Of a DNA stretch of 11,184 nucleotides, positions 1 through 7,343 are shown piece after piece. A model generated the notes under the pieces. It made no database searches. It saw only the letters and a program-made list of their open reading frames with translations, and had not been told where the DNA came from. Source of the DNA: an uncultured Romboutsia sp. (GTDB lineage Bacteria > Bacillota > Clostridia > Peptostreptococcales > Peptostreptococcaceae); assembly GCA_937907205.1 (NCBI GenBank), contig CALESE010000121.1:1-11184 (forward strand), in the 5' to 3' direction. Position 1 is the first letter of the stretch; the number at the start of each line of letters is the position of its first letter. The position numbers and the translations under genes are program-made.

Positions 1-86
1 GTTCCCATACCGAACACAGAAGTTAAGCTCTTTAGCGCTGATGGTACTTGGTGGGTAACTGCCTGGGAGAGTAAGACGTAGCCACG
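1..86 (+). rRNA. rrf: 5S ribosomal RNA, 3' part (5' end outside window)
   Basis: The first bases carry the conserved 5S core: GTTCCCATACCGAACAC, then GAAGTTAAGCTC, then the GATGGTACTTGG and GGGAGAGTAAGACG segments near the 3' end. A bacterial 5S is about 117 nt, so roughly 30 nt of the 5' end, including the 5' strand of helix I, lie off the left edge. The 3' end is set near the GTAGCCAC segment by comparison with the family and may be off by a few bases. A terminator follows within 20 bases and no tRNA follows, so this is the distal end of an rRNA operon entering from the left. Confidence 0.93.
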
Positions 87-100
87 TAATATTTTTATTT

Positions 101-135
101 AATAAGTCTACTAAGTTTTAGTAGGCTTATTTTTA
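101..135 (+). terminator. Rho-independent terminator of the rRNA operon
   Basis: Arms 101-113 and 119-131 form a 13-bp stem with one G-U pair around a 5-nt loop (AGTTT), and a T-rich run follows directly. It sits about 15 bases after the 5S rRNA and should end the ribosomal transcript before pcrA. Confidence 0.85.
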
Positions 136-215
136 TTATAAGGCATTATTTATGATTCAAATTAATAAACGAGAACATTGATATAAGCGAATTTATTATA
201 AGTTTAATTAGTTTA

Positions 216-224
216 TGTTATAAT
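216..224 (+). promoter_or_regulatory. Putative extended -10 promoter for pcrA
   Basis: TGTTATAAT matches the extended -10 form TGnTATAAT. The -35 position at 196-201 is poor (TTATAA), which is common for extended -10 promoters. It would give a leader of about 135 nt before pcrA. The gap between the rRNA terminator and pcrA (136-366) is extremely AT-rich and I see nothing else in it, so chance -10 matches are a real risk. Confidence 0.45.
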
Positions 225-366
225 ATATTGTATAATTTTTTTAAATAAATTTTAATTTTAAAACTAGATTATACTGGAAATTATATTGATATTACTTAAT
301 GAAGTTTAATTTAGATTATATTTTCGAATTAGAATATAGATAAAAATCATTAATAGGAGGAAAACT

Positions 367-2595
367 ATGAATTTAGAGACATTAAATCCTGCTCAAAGAG
401 AAGCTGTTGAAAAAACAGAAGGTCCAGTTTTAATATTAGCAGGTGCTGGTTCGGGAAAAACTAGAGTTTTAACAACTAGGATTGCTCACCTTATTGAAGA
501 TAAAGGTGTACAAGCAGCAAATATACTAGCTATAACATTTACTAATAAAGCTGCAAATGAAATGAGAGAAAGAGTAGAAGAAACTTTAGGTTCAGATACA
601 AAAGATATGTGGATAAGTACTTTTCACTCATGTTGTGTTCGTATATTAAGAAAAGATATAAATAGAATCGGATATAATAGAAGTTTCGTAATATATGATA
701 GTGCTGACCAAGTTACTTTAATAAAAGATTGTTTAAAGGAGCTAAATTTAAGTGATAAGGTATTTGAACCAAAAGTTGTTATAAGTACTATATCAGGAGC
801 AAAAGACAAGTTGTATAGTCCTCAAAAATTTAAAGCTATTCATATGCATGACAATAGAATGAGTAAAATGGCTGATATATATGCACTATATCAAGATCGT
901 TTAAAAAGAAATAGTGCTTTAGATTTTGATGATTTAATATACAAAACAGTTGAACTATTTAAAGAAGATTCAGAGGTGCTAGATTATTATAGAAGTAGAT
1001 TCAAATATATAATGGTAGATGAGTATCAAGATACAAGCAAAGCTCAGTATGAGTTAATAAAGTTATTGGCTAGGCAACATCAAAATATATGTGTCGTTGG
1101 TGATGATGACCAAAGTATATATGGATGGAGAGGAGCTGATATAAGAAATATACTTGAGTTTGAAAAAGATTATGATGATGTTCATGTTGTAAAGCTAGAA
1201 CAAAATTATAGATCAACGCAAATAATCTTAGACGCAGCAAATACTGTTATATCTAATAATATAGAGAGAAAAAGAAAAAAGCTTTGGAGTGATAAAAAAG
1301 ATGGAGAACTTATAAAGATACAATTAGCTGAAAATGAAATGGATGAAGCTGATTTTGTGTCTGATATGATATATAAAATTTGCAAAGAGCAAAATAGAAC
1401 TTATAAAGATTTTGCTGTATTATATAGAGCAAATGCTCAAGCTCGTTCTGTGGAAGATGCACTAAATAGAAGTCAAATACCATATAATATATACGGTGGA
1501 ACAAAATTCTATGAAAGAAAAGAGATAAAAGATTTAGTTGCATACTTAAGAGTTATACAAAATCCACAAGATGATATTTCCTTAAAAAGAATAATAAACG
1601 TACCTAGAAGAGGTATAGGTCTTAGAACTATAGAAAAAGTAGAAGATAGAGCAAGTTTAAAGCAAGAGAGTTTATATTCTGTACTGATTGATATAGAAAC
1701 AAATTCAGATATATCAACGAAGGCTAGAAATAGTATAAGTGGATTTGTTGATACAATAGGTACACTTAGAACTATAAAAGAAGTATATCCTGTTAGTAAG
1801 TTAATAGAAAAGGTTTTAGAAACTACAGGATATTTAGACGAATTAAGCAAGGATAAGAGTGATGAATCTCAAGATAGAATAGATAACTTAAAAGAATTTA
1901 TATCTATAGCTATAGAATTTGAACAAAATAGTGAGGAGCAAGATTTAGAAACATTCTTAACTAATATAGCTCTTACATCTGAGACAAGTGATGATGAAGT
2001 TGATGATAAAGTATCTTTAATGACTATCCATACATCAAAAGGTCTAGAGTTCCCTGTTGTATTTTTAGTAGGTTTAGAAGAAGGATTATTCCCGATAGCT
2101 AGAGCTGTAAGGTCTATGAATGATGCTGATATAGAAGAAGAAAGAAGATTGTGTTATGTTGGTATAACAAGGGCTAAGGAAGTTCTATACATTACATTAA
2201 CTAAGAAAAGAACATTATATGGTAAGACAAATCAATCCATAGCATCTAGATTTATGGAAGAATTACCAAAGGAATGTATAGAAAAACTTAATAAAGAAGA
2301 AAAAGAATTCACATATTCAAGTTCAAAAGCTAGTTATAATGTATTAGCTAAGTATAAACAAAAATACATGAGTAATATGAATAAATCATCCATAGCAAAG
2401 AACGTTAATGCAACAGTTAAAGATAGTAGCAAAGAAACGAATCCTGATGATATAAAACTAGGAAGTAAAGTTCATCATCCTAAGTTTGGTGTAGGAACTG
2501 TAGTTAGTATTATAGGAAGTGATTTAACAATAGCGTTTGACCAGCAAGGAATTAAAAAAATAAATAAAGAATATACAACGTTAGATATTTTGTAG
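367..2595 (+). CDS. pcrA: ATP-dependent DNA helicase PcrA/UvrD (superfamily 1A)
   Basis: This is a 3'-5' superfamily 1A DNA helicase, which in Firmicutes acts in nucleotide excision repair, removal of RecA filaments, rolling-circle replication and transcription conflicts. In order, the 742-residue protein shows the Q motif LNPAQREAV (6-14), Walker A AGAGSGKT (25-32), motif Ia ITFTNKAA (56-63), motif Ib STFH (84-87), motif II VDEYQD (217-222), motif III GDDDQSIYGWRGAD (245-258), motif IV QNYRST (279-284), motif V TIHTSKGLEF (553-562) and motif VI EERRLCYVGITRAK (591-604). A linker leads to a C-terminal Tudor-like domain (about 694-742, KLGSKVHHPKFGVG), which in the PcrA family contacts RNA polymerase. 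Length and domain order are normal and all catalytic motifs are intact. The ATG follows AGGAGG at 355-360 with 6-nt spacing. It appears to be a single gene, set off by terminators on both sides. Confidence 0.97.
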   Translation: MNLETLNPAQREAVEKTEGPVLILAGAGSGKTRVLTTRIAHLIEDKGVQAANILAITFTNKAANEMRERVEETLGSDTKDMWISTFHSCCVRILRKDINRIGYNRSFVIYDSADQVTLIKDCLKELNLSDKVFEPKVVISTISGAKDKLYSPQKFKAIHMHDNRMSKMADIYALYQDRLKRNSALDFDDLIYKTVELFKEDSEVLDYYRSRFKYIMVDEYQDTSKAQYELIKLLARQHQNICVVGDDDQSIYGWRGADIRNILEFEKDYDDVHVVKLEQNYRSTQIILDAANTVISNNIERKRKKLWSDKKDGELIKIQLAENEMDEADFVSDMIYKICKEQNRTYKDFAVLYRANAQARSVEDALNRSQIPYNIYGGTKFYERKEIKDLVAYLRVIQNPQDDISLKRIINVPRRGIGLRTIEKVEDRASLKQESLYSVLIDIETNSDISTKARNSISGFVDTIGTLRTIKEVYPVSKLIEKVLETTGYLDELSKDKSDESQDRIDNLKEFISIAIEFEQNSEEQDLETFLTNIALTSETSDDEVDDKVSLMTIHTSKGLEFPVVFLVGLEEGLFPIARAVRSMNDADIEEERRLCYVGITRAKEVLYITLTKKRTLYGKTNQSIASRFMEELPKECIEKLNKEEKEFTYSSSKASYNVLAKYKQKYMSNMNKSSIAKNVNATVKDSSKETNPDDIKLGSKVHHPKFGVGTVVSIIGSDLTIAFDQQGIKKINKEYTTLDIL

Positions 2596-2629
2596 AATTA
2601 ATAATATTGTAAATTATTTAGATATAATT

Positions 2630-2676
2630 AAATATATAGCCAAAAATTAATATTAATTTTTGGCTATATATTTTTA
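2630..2676 (+). terminator. 44-bp perfect palindrome, terminator of pcrA
   Basis: Positions 2630-2673 are a perfect palindrome: arms 2630-2651 and 2652-2673 match without mismatch. As RNA it folds into a stem of about 20 bp with a GCC/GGC block in the middle, followed by a T run (2671-2675). It starts 35 bases after the pcrA stop and 42 bases before the next start codon. I read it as the pcrA terminator. The symmetry means it could fold on either strand, but the T run favours plus-strand termination. Confidence 0.8.
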
Positions 2677-2714
2677 AATTAAAATAAATTTTATATAAAT
2701 AGGGAGGAAATAAA

Positions 2715-4013
2715 ATGAAACAAAAAGAGTTTGCAAAGGACTTAATAGATTTTATTTATGATAGCCCGACATCATTTAATGCAGTAAACACATCTAAGAA
2801 AATATTAAATAAAAATGGATTTGAAGAACTTAGACTAAATGAAAAATGGAAGCTAAGAATTGGAGGAAAGTATTATATAACTAAGAATTCTTCGGCTTTA
2901 GTTTCGTTTGTTATAAATTCAGATAATATTGAAAAAGAAGGATTTAGAATAATAAGTTCTCATTCAGATTCACCAAGTTTTAGAATAAAGCCTAATGCAG
3001 AAATGAGTGCAGAAAATACATATTTAAAACTAAATACTGAATGCTATGGAGGTCCAATATTAAATACATGGTTAGATAGACCTTTAGGTATAGCAGGAAG
3101 AGTAGTAGTAAAAGGGGATAGTGTACTTAGACCTTTAGAAAAGATAGTTAATATAAATAAGCCAATCTGTATAATACCGAATTTAGCAATACATATGAAT
3201 AGAACAATCAATGATGGATACTCACTTAATAAACAAAAAGATATGTTACCTTTAGTAGGTTTATTAAATGAATCTTTAGAAAAAGATAATTTCTTATTAA
3301 ATACTTTAAGTAAAGAATTAAATATAAGTAATGAAGATATAATAGACTTTGATTTATTTTTATATGAGTTTGAAAAGGGAAGTTTAATAGGGAAAAATGA
3401 AGAATTTATATCAAGCTCTAGATTAGATAATTTATCAATGGCACATGCAAGTATTCATGCCATTACAAATACTAATGGTAAGTATGGTATAAATTTAGTA
3501 TCATTGTTTGATAATGAAGAAGTAGGAAGCTCTACAAAGCAGGGAGCAGATTCAAATATGTTAGTTAATATATTAGAGAAAATTTGTTTATCATTAGGTA
3601 AGGATAGAGAAGAATTTTTTAATACTTTATATTCATCATTTATGATATCAGCAGATTTAGCCCATGCAGTTCATCCTAATATATCTGAAAAGCATGATCC
3701 TACGAATAGACCTATTATGGGTGGTGGTCCAGTAATAAAGATAAATGCAAATCAGTCATATACAAGTGATGCTTACTCTATATCTATATATAAAAATATT
3801 TGTAAAGAAGCGAATGTTAGTTATCAAGAGTTTGTTAATAGGTCAGATGAAAGAGGTGGAAGCACTATAGGTCCTATATCTTCTACTCATATAGATATAC
3901 CATCTGTAGATATAGGAAGTCCAATACTTGCTATGCATTCAATAAGAGAATTAGGAAGTGTTGAGGATCATTATAGTATATATAAAACATTTAGTAAATT
4001 TTATGAAATATAA
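2715..4013 (+). CDS. apeB: M18 family aminopeptidase (aspartyl aminopeptidase type)
   Basis: This is a cytosolic metallo-aminopeptidase of family M18, which removes N-terminal residues, typically acidic ones, from peptides. It has 432 residues, matching the shorter bacterial ApeB class of about 430. Expected metal and catalytic residues are visible: H83 and D85 in SSHSDSPSFRIKP, H160 in NLAIHMNR, D238 in SSRLDNL, the Glu pair E268/E269 in FDNEEVGSSTKQGADS, D314 in SADLAHAVHP, and the late histidine H408 in SPILAMHSIRE. There is no signal peptide. The ATG follows GGGAGG (2702-2707) with 7-nt spacing. Only about 40 bases separate it from the pcrA palindrome and I see no convincing promoter there, so its transcription may depend partly on readthrough or on a promoter I cannot recognise. 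The next gene follows after 15 bases, suggesting an operon. Acidic-residue specificity is inferred from the family. Confidence 0.94.
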   Translation: MKQKEFAKDLIDFIYDSPTSFNAVNTSKKILNKNGFEELRLNEKWKLRIGGKYYITKNSSALVSFVINSDNIEKEGFRIISSHSDSPSFRIKPNAEMSAENTYLKLNTECYGGPILNTWLDRPLGIAGRVVVKGDSVLRPLEKIVNINKPICIIPNLAIHMNRTINDGYSLNKQKDMLPLVGLLNESLEKDNFLLNTLSKELNISNEDIIDFDLFLYEFEKGSLIGKNEEFISSSRLDNLSMAHASIHAITNTNGKYGINLVSLFDNEEVGSSTKQGADSNMLVNILEKICLSLGKDREEFFNTLYSSFMISADLAHAVHPNISEKHDPTNRPIMGGGPVIKINANQSYTSDAYSISIYKNICKEANVSYQEFVNRSDERGGSTIGPISSTHIDIPSVDIGSPILAMHSIRELGSVEDHYSIYKTFSKFYEI

Positions 4014-4015
4014 AC

Positions 4016-4022
4016 AAGGAGA
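4016..4022 (+). promoter_or_regulatory. Ribosome binding site that places the phospholipase start at 4029
   Basis: AAGGAGA lies here. Its GGAG core is 1 nt from the first ATG (4023) but 7 nt from the second (4029), so initiation at 4029 is much more likely. It begins 3 bases after the aminopeptidase stop, consistent with translation following on from that gene. Confidence 0.75.
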
Positions 4023-4028
4023 ATGATT

Positions 4029-4772
4029 ATGAGAATAGGAATATGTCTTGCTGGAGGAGGAGCAAAAGGTTCTTATGAAGCTGGAGTTATTAGAGCTTTA
4101 TTTGATAAGAGTATAGAATTTACATCAGTATCAGGAACATCAATAGGGGCAGTTAATGGATATTATATATACACAAATAATGTTGAAAAACTATCAGATA
4201 TGTGGACAAATATTCAGAAAATTAATATAAAAGGACTTAAAATAAAAAATAATACTGTGGATAATAATATTATTTTAAATGAATTATCAAAACTTACTAA
4301 CAATAACAACAGTAATATTAACTTTTATGTGAATTATATAGAAGTTAATAACAAAAAACTAAATGAAAAGATAGTAAATGTTGATAATTTAAGAAAAGAA
4401 GATCAATTAAATAGTATAAAGTATAGTTCTTTATTACCATTTAATCCACAATCTACACTACCATTTAAATATCAATTCAAAAAAGATTTAAGTGAAGGTT
4501 TATATGATGGATTTAATCTTGATGGAGGTCTTGTTAACAATGAGTTGTTACTTCCTTTAACAAAAGATAATTTAGATAAAATAATATTAATAAGTATGAA
4601 ACATGATTATATTTTACCTGAATACATAAAAAATATATACAATGAAGAAAATATTATAGTAGTAAGACCTAAAACTATATTTGAAAAAAATGATACACTT
4701 AGATTTGAACAAGAGTTTTGTAGTAGAATATATAAAGAGGGATATGAAATAGGACAAAAATTAAATATATAA
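4029..4772 (+). CDS. Patatin-like phospholipase family protein
   Basis: This is a predicted serine acyl-hydrolase of the patatin fold, expected to release fatty acids from membrane phospholipids or related lipids. Numbered from the 4029 start (247 aa), it has the glycine-rich oxyanion-hole loop GGGAKG at 9-14, the nucleophile elbow GTSIG with Ser38, and the DGG motif with Asp165, giving a complete Ser-Asp dyad. It is near the small end for the family, essentially one catalytic domain. The middle (about 65-110) is Asn-rich and low in complexity. No signal peptide or membrane segment is visible, so it is probably cytosolic, acting at the inner membrane face. It lies 15 bases after the aminopeptidase gene and is probably co-transcribed. 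No strong terminator follows, only a weak all-AT hairpin near 4788-4799. The natural substrate cannot be told from sequence. Confidence 0.9.
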   Translation: MRIGICLAGGGAKGSYEAGVIRALFDKSIEFTSVSGTSIGAVNGYYIYTNNVEKLSDMWTNIQKINIKGLKIKNNTVDNNIILNELSKLTNNNNSNINFYVNYIEVNNKKLNEKIVNVDNLRKEDQLNSIKYSSLLPFNPQSTLPFKYQFKKDLSEGLYDGFNLDGGLVNNELLLPLTKDNLDKIILISMKHDYILPEYIKNIYNEENIIVVRPKTIFEKNDTLRFEQEFCSRIYKEGYEIGQKLNI

Positions 4773-4850
4773 ACAATAATTATAATATTTTTTAATATAC
4801 AGTAAAATACGAATAATAATATGCAAATAAATATAATTGTATTAAAAATA

Positions 4851-4879
4851 TTGAATTAACTTCTAATTGTTAGTATAAT
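4851..4879 (+). promoter_or_regulatory. Sigma-A type promoter of the P-loop ATPase gene
   Basis: TTGAAT (4851-4856) and a perfect TATAAT (4874-4879) are separated by exactly 17 nt. Transcription should start near 4886, about 40 nt before the chosen start codon. This implies the gene is not simply part of the upstream aminopeptidase-phospholipase unit. Confidence 0.7.
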
Positions 4880-4911
4880 ATAAAAGTTCTTTAAATTAGA
4901 AAATGAAATAT

Positions 4912-4915
4912 GGAG
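4912..4915 (+). promoter_or_regulatory. Ribosome binding site supporting the start at 4927
   Basis: GGAG lies 11 nt before the ATG at 4927. The earlier in-frame ATG at 4903 has only AT-rich sequence upstream (TTAAATTAGAAA) and no Shine-Dalgarno match. The 11-nt spacing is somewhat long, so the choice is likely rather than certain. Confidence 0.55.
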
Positions 4916-4926
4916 TTGATATAAAT

Positions 4927-5520
4927 ATGGCAACTAAGAGAATAGCAGTATTAGGTGGTCCAAGATGTGGAAAAACTACATTAATACAACATTTGTATGT
5001 TGAAATGAAAATAGCAGGTTTAAATGCAGGGTATGCCTTAGAATATTCAACAGAATATTTAAAAGATAAAGGTATGATAGAAACAATATCAGAACAATAT
5101 GGAATATATTTAGGTCAAAAGAAATTAGAAGACGAATTATCTGCTTTTGATTATGCTCTAACAGACTATGCAACTTTTGTACCATATATATATGGTAGAT
5201 TTATGCTAGGTAGCAAGCCTAGAACAAAAAAGGAAATACAAATACTTAAGGATTTATATTGTTTAGCAATAGAAGATATACAAAATTATGATTTAATAGT
5301 ATACGTTCCAAGAGAATTTGGATATGTACAAGATGGAGTAAGATGGCAAGATGAAGAAATAGCTCTAAAAATAGATGATGCTATATTAAATTTCTTAAAA
5401 GCTGAAAATATCAAATTTACAGAAGTTAAAGGATCAACAAAAGAAAGAGCTAGTCAAATATTAGACTTACTAAATATTGAATATAAAGAAACGCCTCAAT
5501 TAAATGAAAAGAAGAAATAA
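4927..5520 (+). CDS. Small P-loop ATPase, AAA_28/NadR-kinase-like
   Basis: This is a single-domain nucleotide-binding protein of 197 residues. Residues 5-17 form a beta strand and Walker A loop, RIAVLGGPRCGKT, with Lys16 and Thr17 as the phosphate-binding pair. EYSTEYLKDKG follows at about 39-49, where related kinases hold an acidic substrate-binding segment. The strand YDLIVYVPREFG (about 121-132) and the segment DGVRWQDEEIALKIDDAI (136-153) resemble the lid and following helix of NadR-type ribosylnicotinamide kinases and the AAA_28 family. The protein is probably a small-molecule kinase or NTPase; the substrate is unknown. There is no membrane segment, and the C-terminus is charged (NEKKK). 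An in-frame ATG at 4903 would add 8 residues but lacks a ribosome binding site. The gene has its own promoter and terminator and so looks monocistronic. The family placement is by motif reading only. Confidence 0.85.
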   Translation: MATKRIAVLGGPRCGKTTLIQHLYVEMKIAGLNAGYALEYSTEYLKDKGMIETISEQYGIYLGQKKLEDELSAFDYALTDYATFVPYIYGRFMLGSKPRTKKEIQILKDLYCLAIEDIQNYDLIVYVPREFGYVQDGVRWQDEEIALKIDDAILNFLKAENIKFTEVKGSTKERASQILDLLNIEYKETPQLNEKKK

Positions 5521-5544
5521 GCTACTAATTTTAGTAGCTTTTTA
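5519..5544 (+). terminator. Rho-independent terminator of the P-loop ATPase gene
   Basis: A 9-bp stem is formed by 5519-5527 and 5532-5540 (AAGCTACTA with TAGTAGCTT) around a 4-nt ATTT loop, followed by TTTTT (5539-5543). The stem begins inside the TAA stop codon (5518-5520), so the 3' untranslated region is minimal. Confidence 0.85.
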
Positions 5545-5578
5545 ATTTAAAAAATTATGAGATTTTTCAAATTTGGTA

Positions 5579-5584
5579 TATAAT
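5579..5584 (+). promoter_or_regulatory. Possible -10 element for the cyclophilin gene
   Basis: A perfect TATAAT lies 44 bases before the ATG, in the gap after the preceding terminator, so a promoter is expected here. The -35 position (5556-5561, TATGAG) is a poor match and there is no extended TG, so this remains tentative. Confidence 0.35.
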
Positions 5585-5628
5585 AATAAAGAGTACATAA
5601 AACTAATGAAAAGAAAGGAAGATTTAAA

Positions 5629-6153
5629 ATGGAAAACAAAAATCCTATAGTAACTATAGAAATGGAAAATGGAAAGAAGATAATAGCAGAATTATATCCA
5701 CATATAGCTCCTAATACTGTTAAAAACTTTGTTACATTAATAAATGAAGGATTTTATAATGGAATAGGATTTCACAGAGTTATAGAAGGATTCATGATAC
5801 AAGGTGGATGTCCAAATGGAAATGGAATGGGTGGACCAGGACATTCTATAAAGGGAGAATTCAGAAGTAATGGATTTACTAATAATTTAAAGCATGAGTC
5901 AGGTGTTTTATCAATGGCTAGAACTATGGCTCCAAACTCAGCTGGTTCTCAGTTCTTTATAATGCACAAAAACTCTCCACATTTAGATGGAGAATATGCT
6001 GCATTTGGTAGAGTTATAGAAGGTATGGATGTAGTAAATGAAATAGCTACAACTGCAACTGATATGAATGATAGACCTAAAACTCCACAAGTTATGAAAA
6101 CTGTAATAGTTGAAACTTTTGGTAAAGATTACTCTGATGTAGAGAAAATGTAA
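5629..6153 (+). CDS. Cyclophilin-type peptidyl-prolyl cis-trans isomerase
   Basis: This enzyme catalyses cis-trans isomerisation of Xaa-Pro bonds and assists protein folding. The 174-residue protein is a single cyclophilin domain without a signal peptide, so it is cytosolic. Active-site residues known from human cyclophilin A are conserved: R50 in FHRVIEGFMIQGG (R55 in CypA), F55 (F60), Q58 (Q63), and the MARTMAPNSAGSQFFI segment (96-111). The position equivalent to the cyclosporin-contacting W121 is His118 in SPHLDGEYAAFG, as is usual in bacterial members, which tend to bind cyclosporin weakly. The ATG follows AAAGGAAG (5614-5621) with suitable spacing. The gene converges on ppaC. Its only visible terminator lies about 160 bases downstream, giving a long AT-rich 3' untranslated region. 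I give no symbol because clostridial naming of PPIases is inconsistent. Confidence 0.95.
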   Translation: MENKNPIVTIEMENGKKIIAELYPHIAPNTVKNFVTLINEGFYNGIGFHRVIEGFMIQGGCPNGNGMGGPGHSIKGEFRSNGFTNNLKHESGVLSMARTMAPNSAGSQFFIMHKNSPHLDGEYAAFGRVIEGMDVVNEIATTATDMNDRPKTPQVMKTVIVETFGKDYSDVEKM

Positions 6154-6311
6154 ATTATTATGTGTTTACTAAATAAATATATTTTTACAATGATGTAATT
6201 TTCATTTAATATATTTAATTGTCCTAAAAAATAAAAACACAAAATTAAAAATTAAACCACATTATTTAATTACACTAATATGATTTAGTAAAGGAATTAA
6301 ATAAGTTCTAT

Positions 6312-6354
6312 AAAATAAAAAAGGAAGGGTAACTTAAGCTTCCTTTTTTATTTT
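6312..6354. terminator. Bidirectional terminator between the cyclophilin gene and ppaC
   Basis: Arms 6312-6327 and 6339-6354 are a perfect 16-bp inverted repeat (AAAATAAAAAAGGAAG with CTTCCTTTTTTATTTT) around an 11-nt loop. A GGAAG/CTTCC core is flanked by A and T runs, so each strand ends its stem in a T tract. It lies 2 bases beyond the ppaC stop codon and serves both converging genes. Confidence 0.85.
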
Positions 6355-6356
6355 CA

Positions 6357-7265
6357 TTATATATTTTTTATAGCTTCAGTTAAGTTAGGAACTAATTGTT
6401 TCTTTCTTGAAACAACTCCTGCAGCAAATACACCTTGTTCTGCATTTACATTGAAGGCTTGTGATATAACTTTATCTTCTGCTTTGTATATTAAGTAAGA
6501 ACCTTCTTTTATTATATCTGTTATAGCAAGAACTAACATATCGTAGTCAGTTGAATTTATATAAGATAAGAAATCATCTTTTTTAGCAAATATAGAGTCA
6601 ATATCTAAAGTAAATACTTGTCCTATACCAACTCTTTTTCCACTCATTTCAAACTCTTTAAAGTCCATATTAACTATTTCTTCTATACTAAATTCATCTA
6701 AAGAAGTACCAGCTTTGAACATTTCCATAGCATAGCTTTCCATATCAACATTAACTATTTTATTTAGTGCATTACAAGCATCTATGTCAGCTTGAGTAGT
6801 AGTTGGAGATTTAAATAATAATGTATCTGATAATATAGCAGATAATAAAAGACCAGCTATATTATAAGGTATTTCGATATTATTTTCTTTGAACATATTG
6901 TATATAACTGTACAGCTACATCCAACAGGCATAACTCTGAAGTTTATAGGTACATCAGTAGTTATTCCACCTATTTTGTGATGGTCAACTATCTCTACTA
7001 AATTAGCTTCTTTTAATTCATCATGACTTTGAGCGTACTCATTATGATCAACTAAAACAACATCTAATCCTTTTATTGAAGTAGTTAAAACTTCTGGAGC
7101 ATCAACTTTGAAGTAATCTAAAACAAATTGTGCTTCTTTTCTAACTTCTCCTAAGGCATAAGGTTTAGCCTCTATACCTAATTGATTTTTTAAATACGAT
7201 AATGAAATTGAAGAACATATAGAATCTGTATCTGGATTCTTATGTCCGAAAACTAATAATGACAT
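6357..7265 (-). CDS. ppaC: Manganese-dependent inorganic pyrophosphatase (family II, DHH)
   Basis: This cytosolic enzyme hydrolyses pyrophosphate to two phosphates, pulling biosynthetic reactions forward. Numbered from the 7265 start (302 aa), the DHH-family metal ligands are complete: H8, D12 and D14 in GHKNPDTDS, D73 in VLVDHNE, H95 and H96 in the VDHHK motif, and D147 in AILSDTLLFKSPTTT. The C-terminal substrate-binding motif SRKKQ is at 286-290. The length is that of the classic two-domain enzyme of about 310 aa, with no inserted CBS or DRTGG regulatory domains, unlike the nucleotide-regulated pyrophosphatases found in many clostridia. The longest frame starts at 7295 and adds 10 residues, but no ribosome binding site precedes it. 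The ATG at 7265 follows GAGGAG, and the family normally begins right at this MSLLVFGHKNPDTDS segment. The gene is monocistronic and divergent from the DUF4230 gene. Confidence 0.96.
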   Translation of the reverse strand: MSLLVFGHKNPDTDSICSSISLSYLKNQLGIEAKPYALGEVRKEAQFVLDYFKVDAPEVLTTSIKGLDVVLVDHNEYAQSHDELKEANLVEIVDHHKIGGITTDVPINFRVMPVGCSCTVIYNMFKENNIEIPYNIAGLLLSAILSDTLLFKSPTTTQADIDACNALNKIVNVDMESYAMEMFKAGTSLDEFSIEEIVNMDFKEFEMSGKRVGIGQVFTLDIDSIFAKKDDFLSYINSTDYDMLVLAITDIIKEGSYLIYKAEDKVISQAFNVNAEQGVFAAGVVSRKKQLVPNLTEAIKNI

Positions 7266-7275
7266 ATTAAAATTT

Positions 7276-7281
7276 CTCCTC
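7276..7281 (-). promoter_or_regulatory. Ribosome binding site that sets the ppaC start at 7265
   Basis: On the minus strand this reads GAGGAG and lies 10 nt upstream of the ATG at 7265. The alternative upstream ATG at 7295 is preceded only by AT-rich sequence, so 7265 is preferred. Confidence 0.7.
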
Positions 7282-7343
7282 TCATAAAATAACATATATT
7301 AATTTTTCTATGTTAAATATATTAATTTGGTTTACAAAATAAA

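Noticed and set aside
1310..1850. Minus-strand open frames inside pcrA (and similar ones at 624-809 and 4976-5185)
   Set aside because: They lie antisense to well-supported genes, show no recognisable family motifs or ribosome binding sites, and arise from the codon bias of the real genes.
2607..2628. Promoter-like TTGTAA and TATAAT before the aminopeptidase gene
   Set aside because: The spacing is only 10 nt, and a transcript from here would run straight into the 44-bp palindrome.
4023..4028. First ATG of the phospholipase frame (adds Met-Ile)
   Set aside because: Only 1 nt separates it from the GGAG core, while the second ATG has 7 nt spacing and starts at the conserved MRIGICLAGGGAKG segment.
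4780..4800. Possible terminator after the phospholipase gene
   Set aside because: The stem would be 5 to 6 bp of A-T pairs only, with no stable core.
6165..6292. 10-bp inverted repeat TTTACTAAAT (6165-6174) and ATTTAGTAAA (6283-6292) around the region after the cyclophilin gene
   Set aside because: The arms are simple, AT-rich and 108 bases apart. In DNA of this composition that is easily chance, and no element lies between them.
7266..7295. Ten-residue N-terminal extension of ppaC
   Set aside because: There is no ribosome binding site before 7295, and the extension overlaps the ribosome binding site that serves the family-typical start at 7265.
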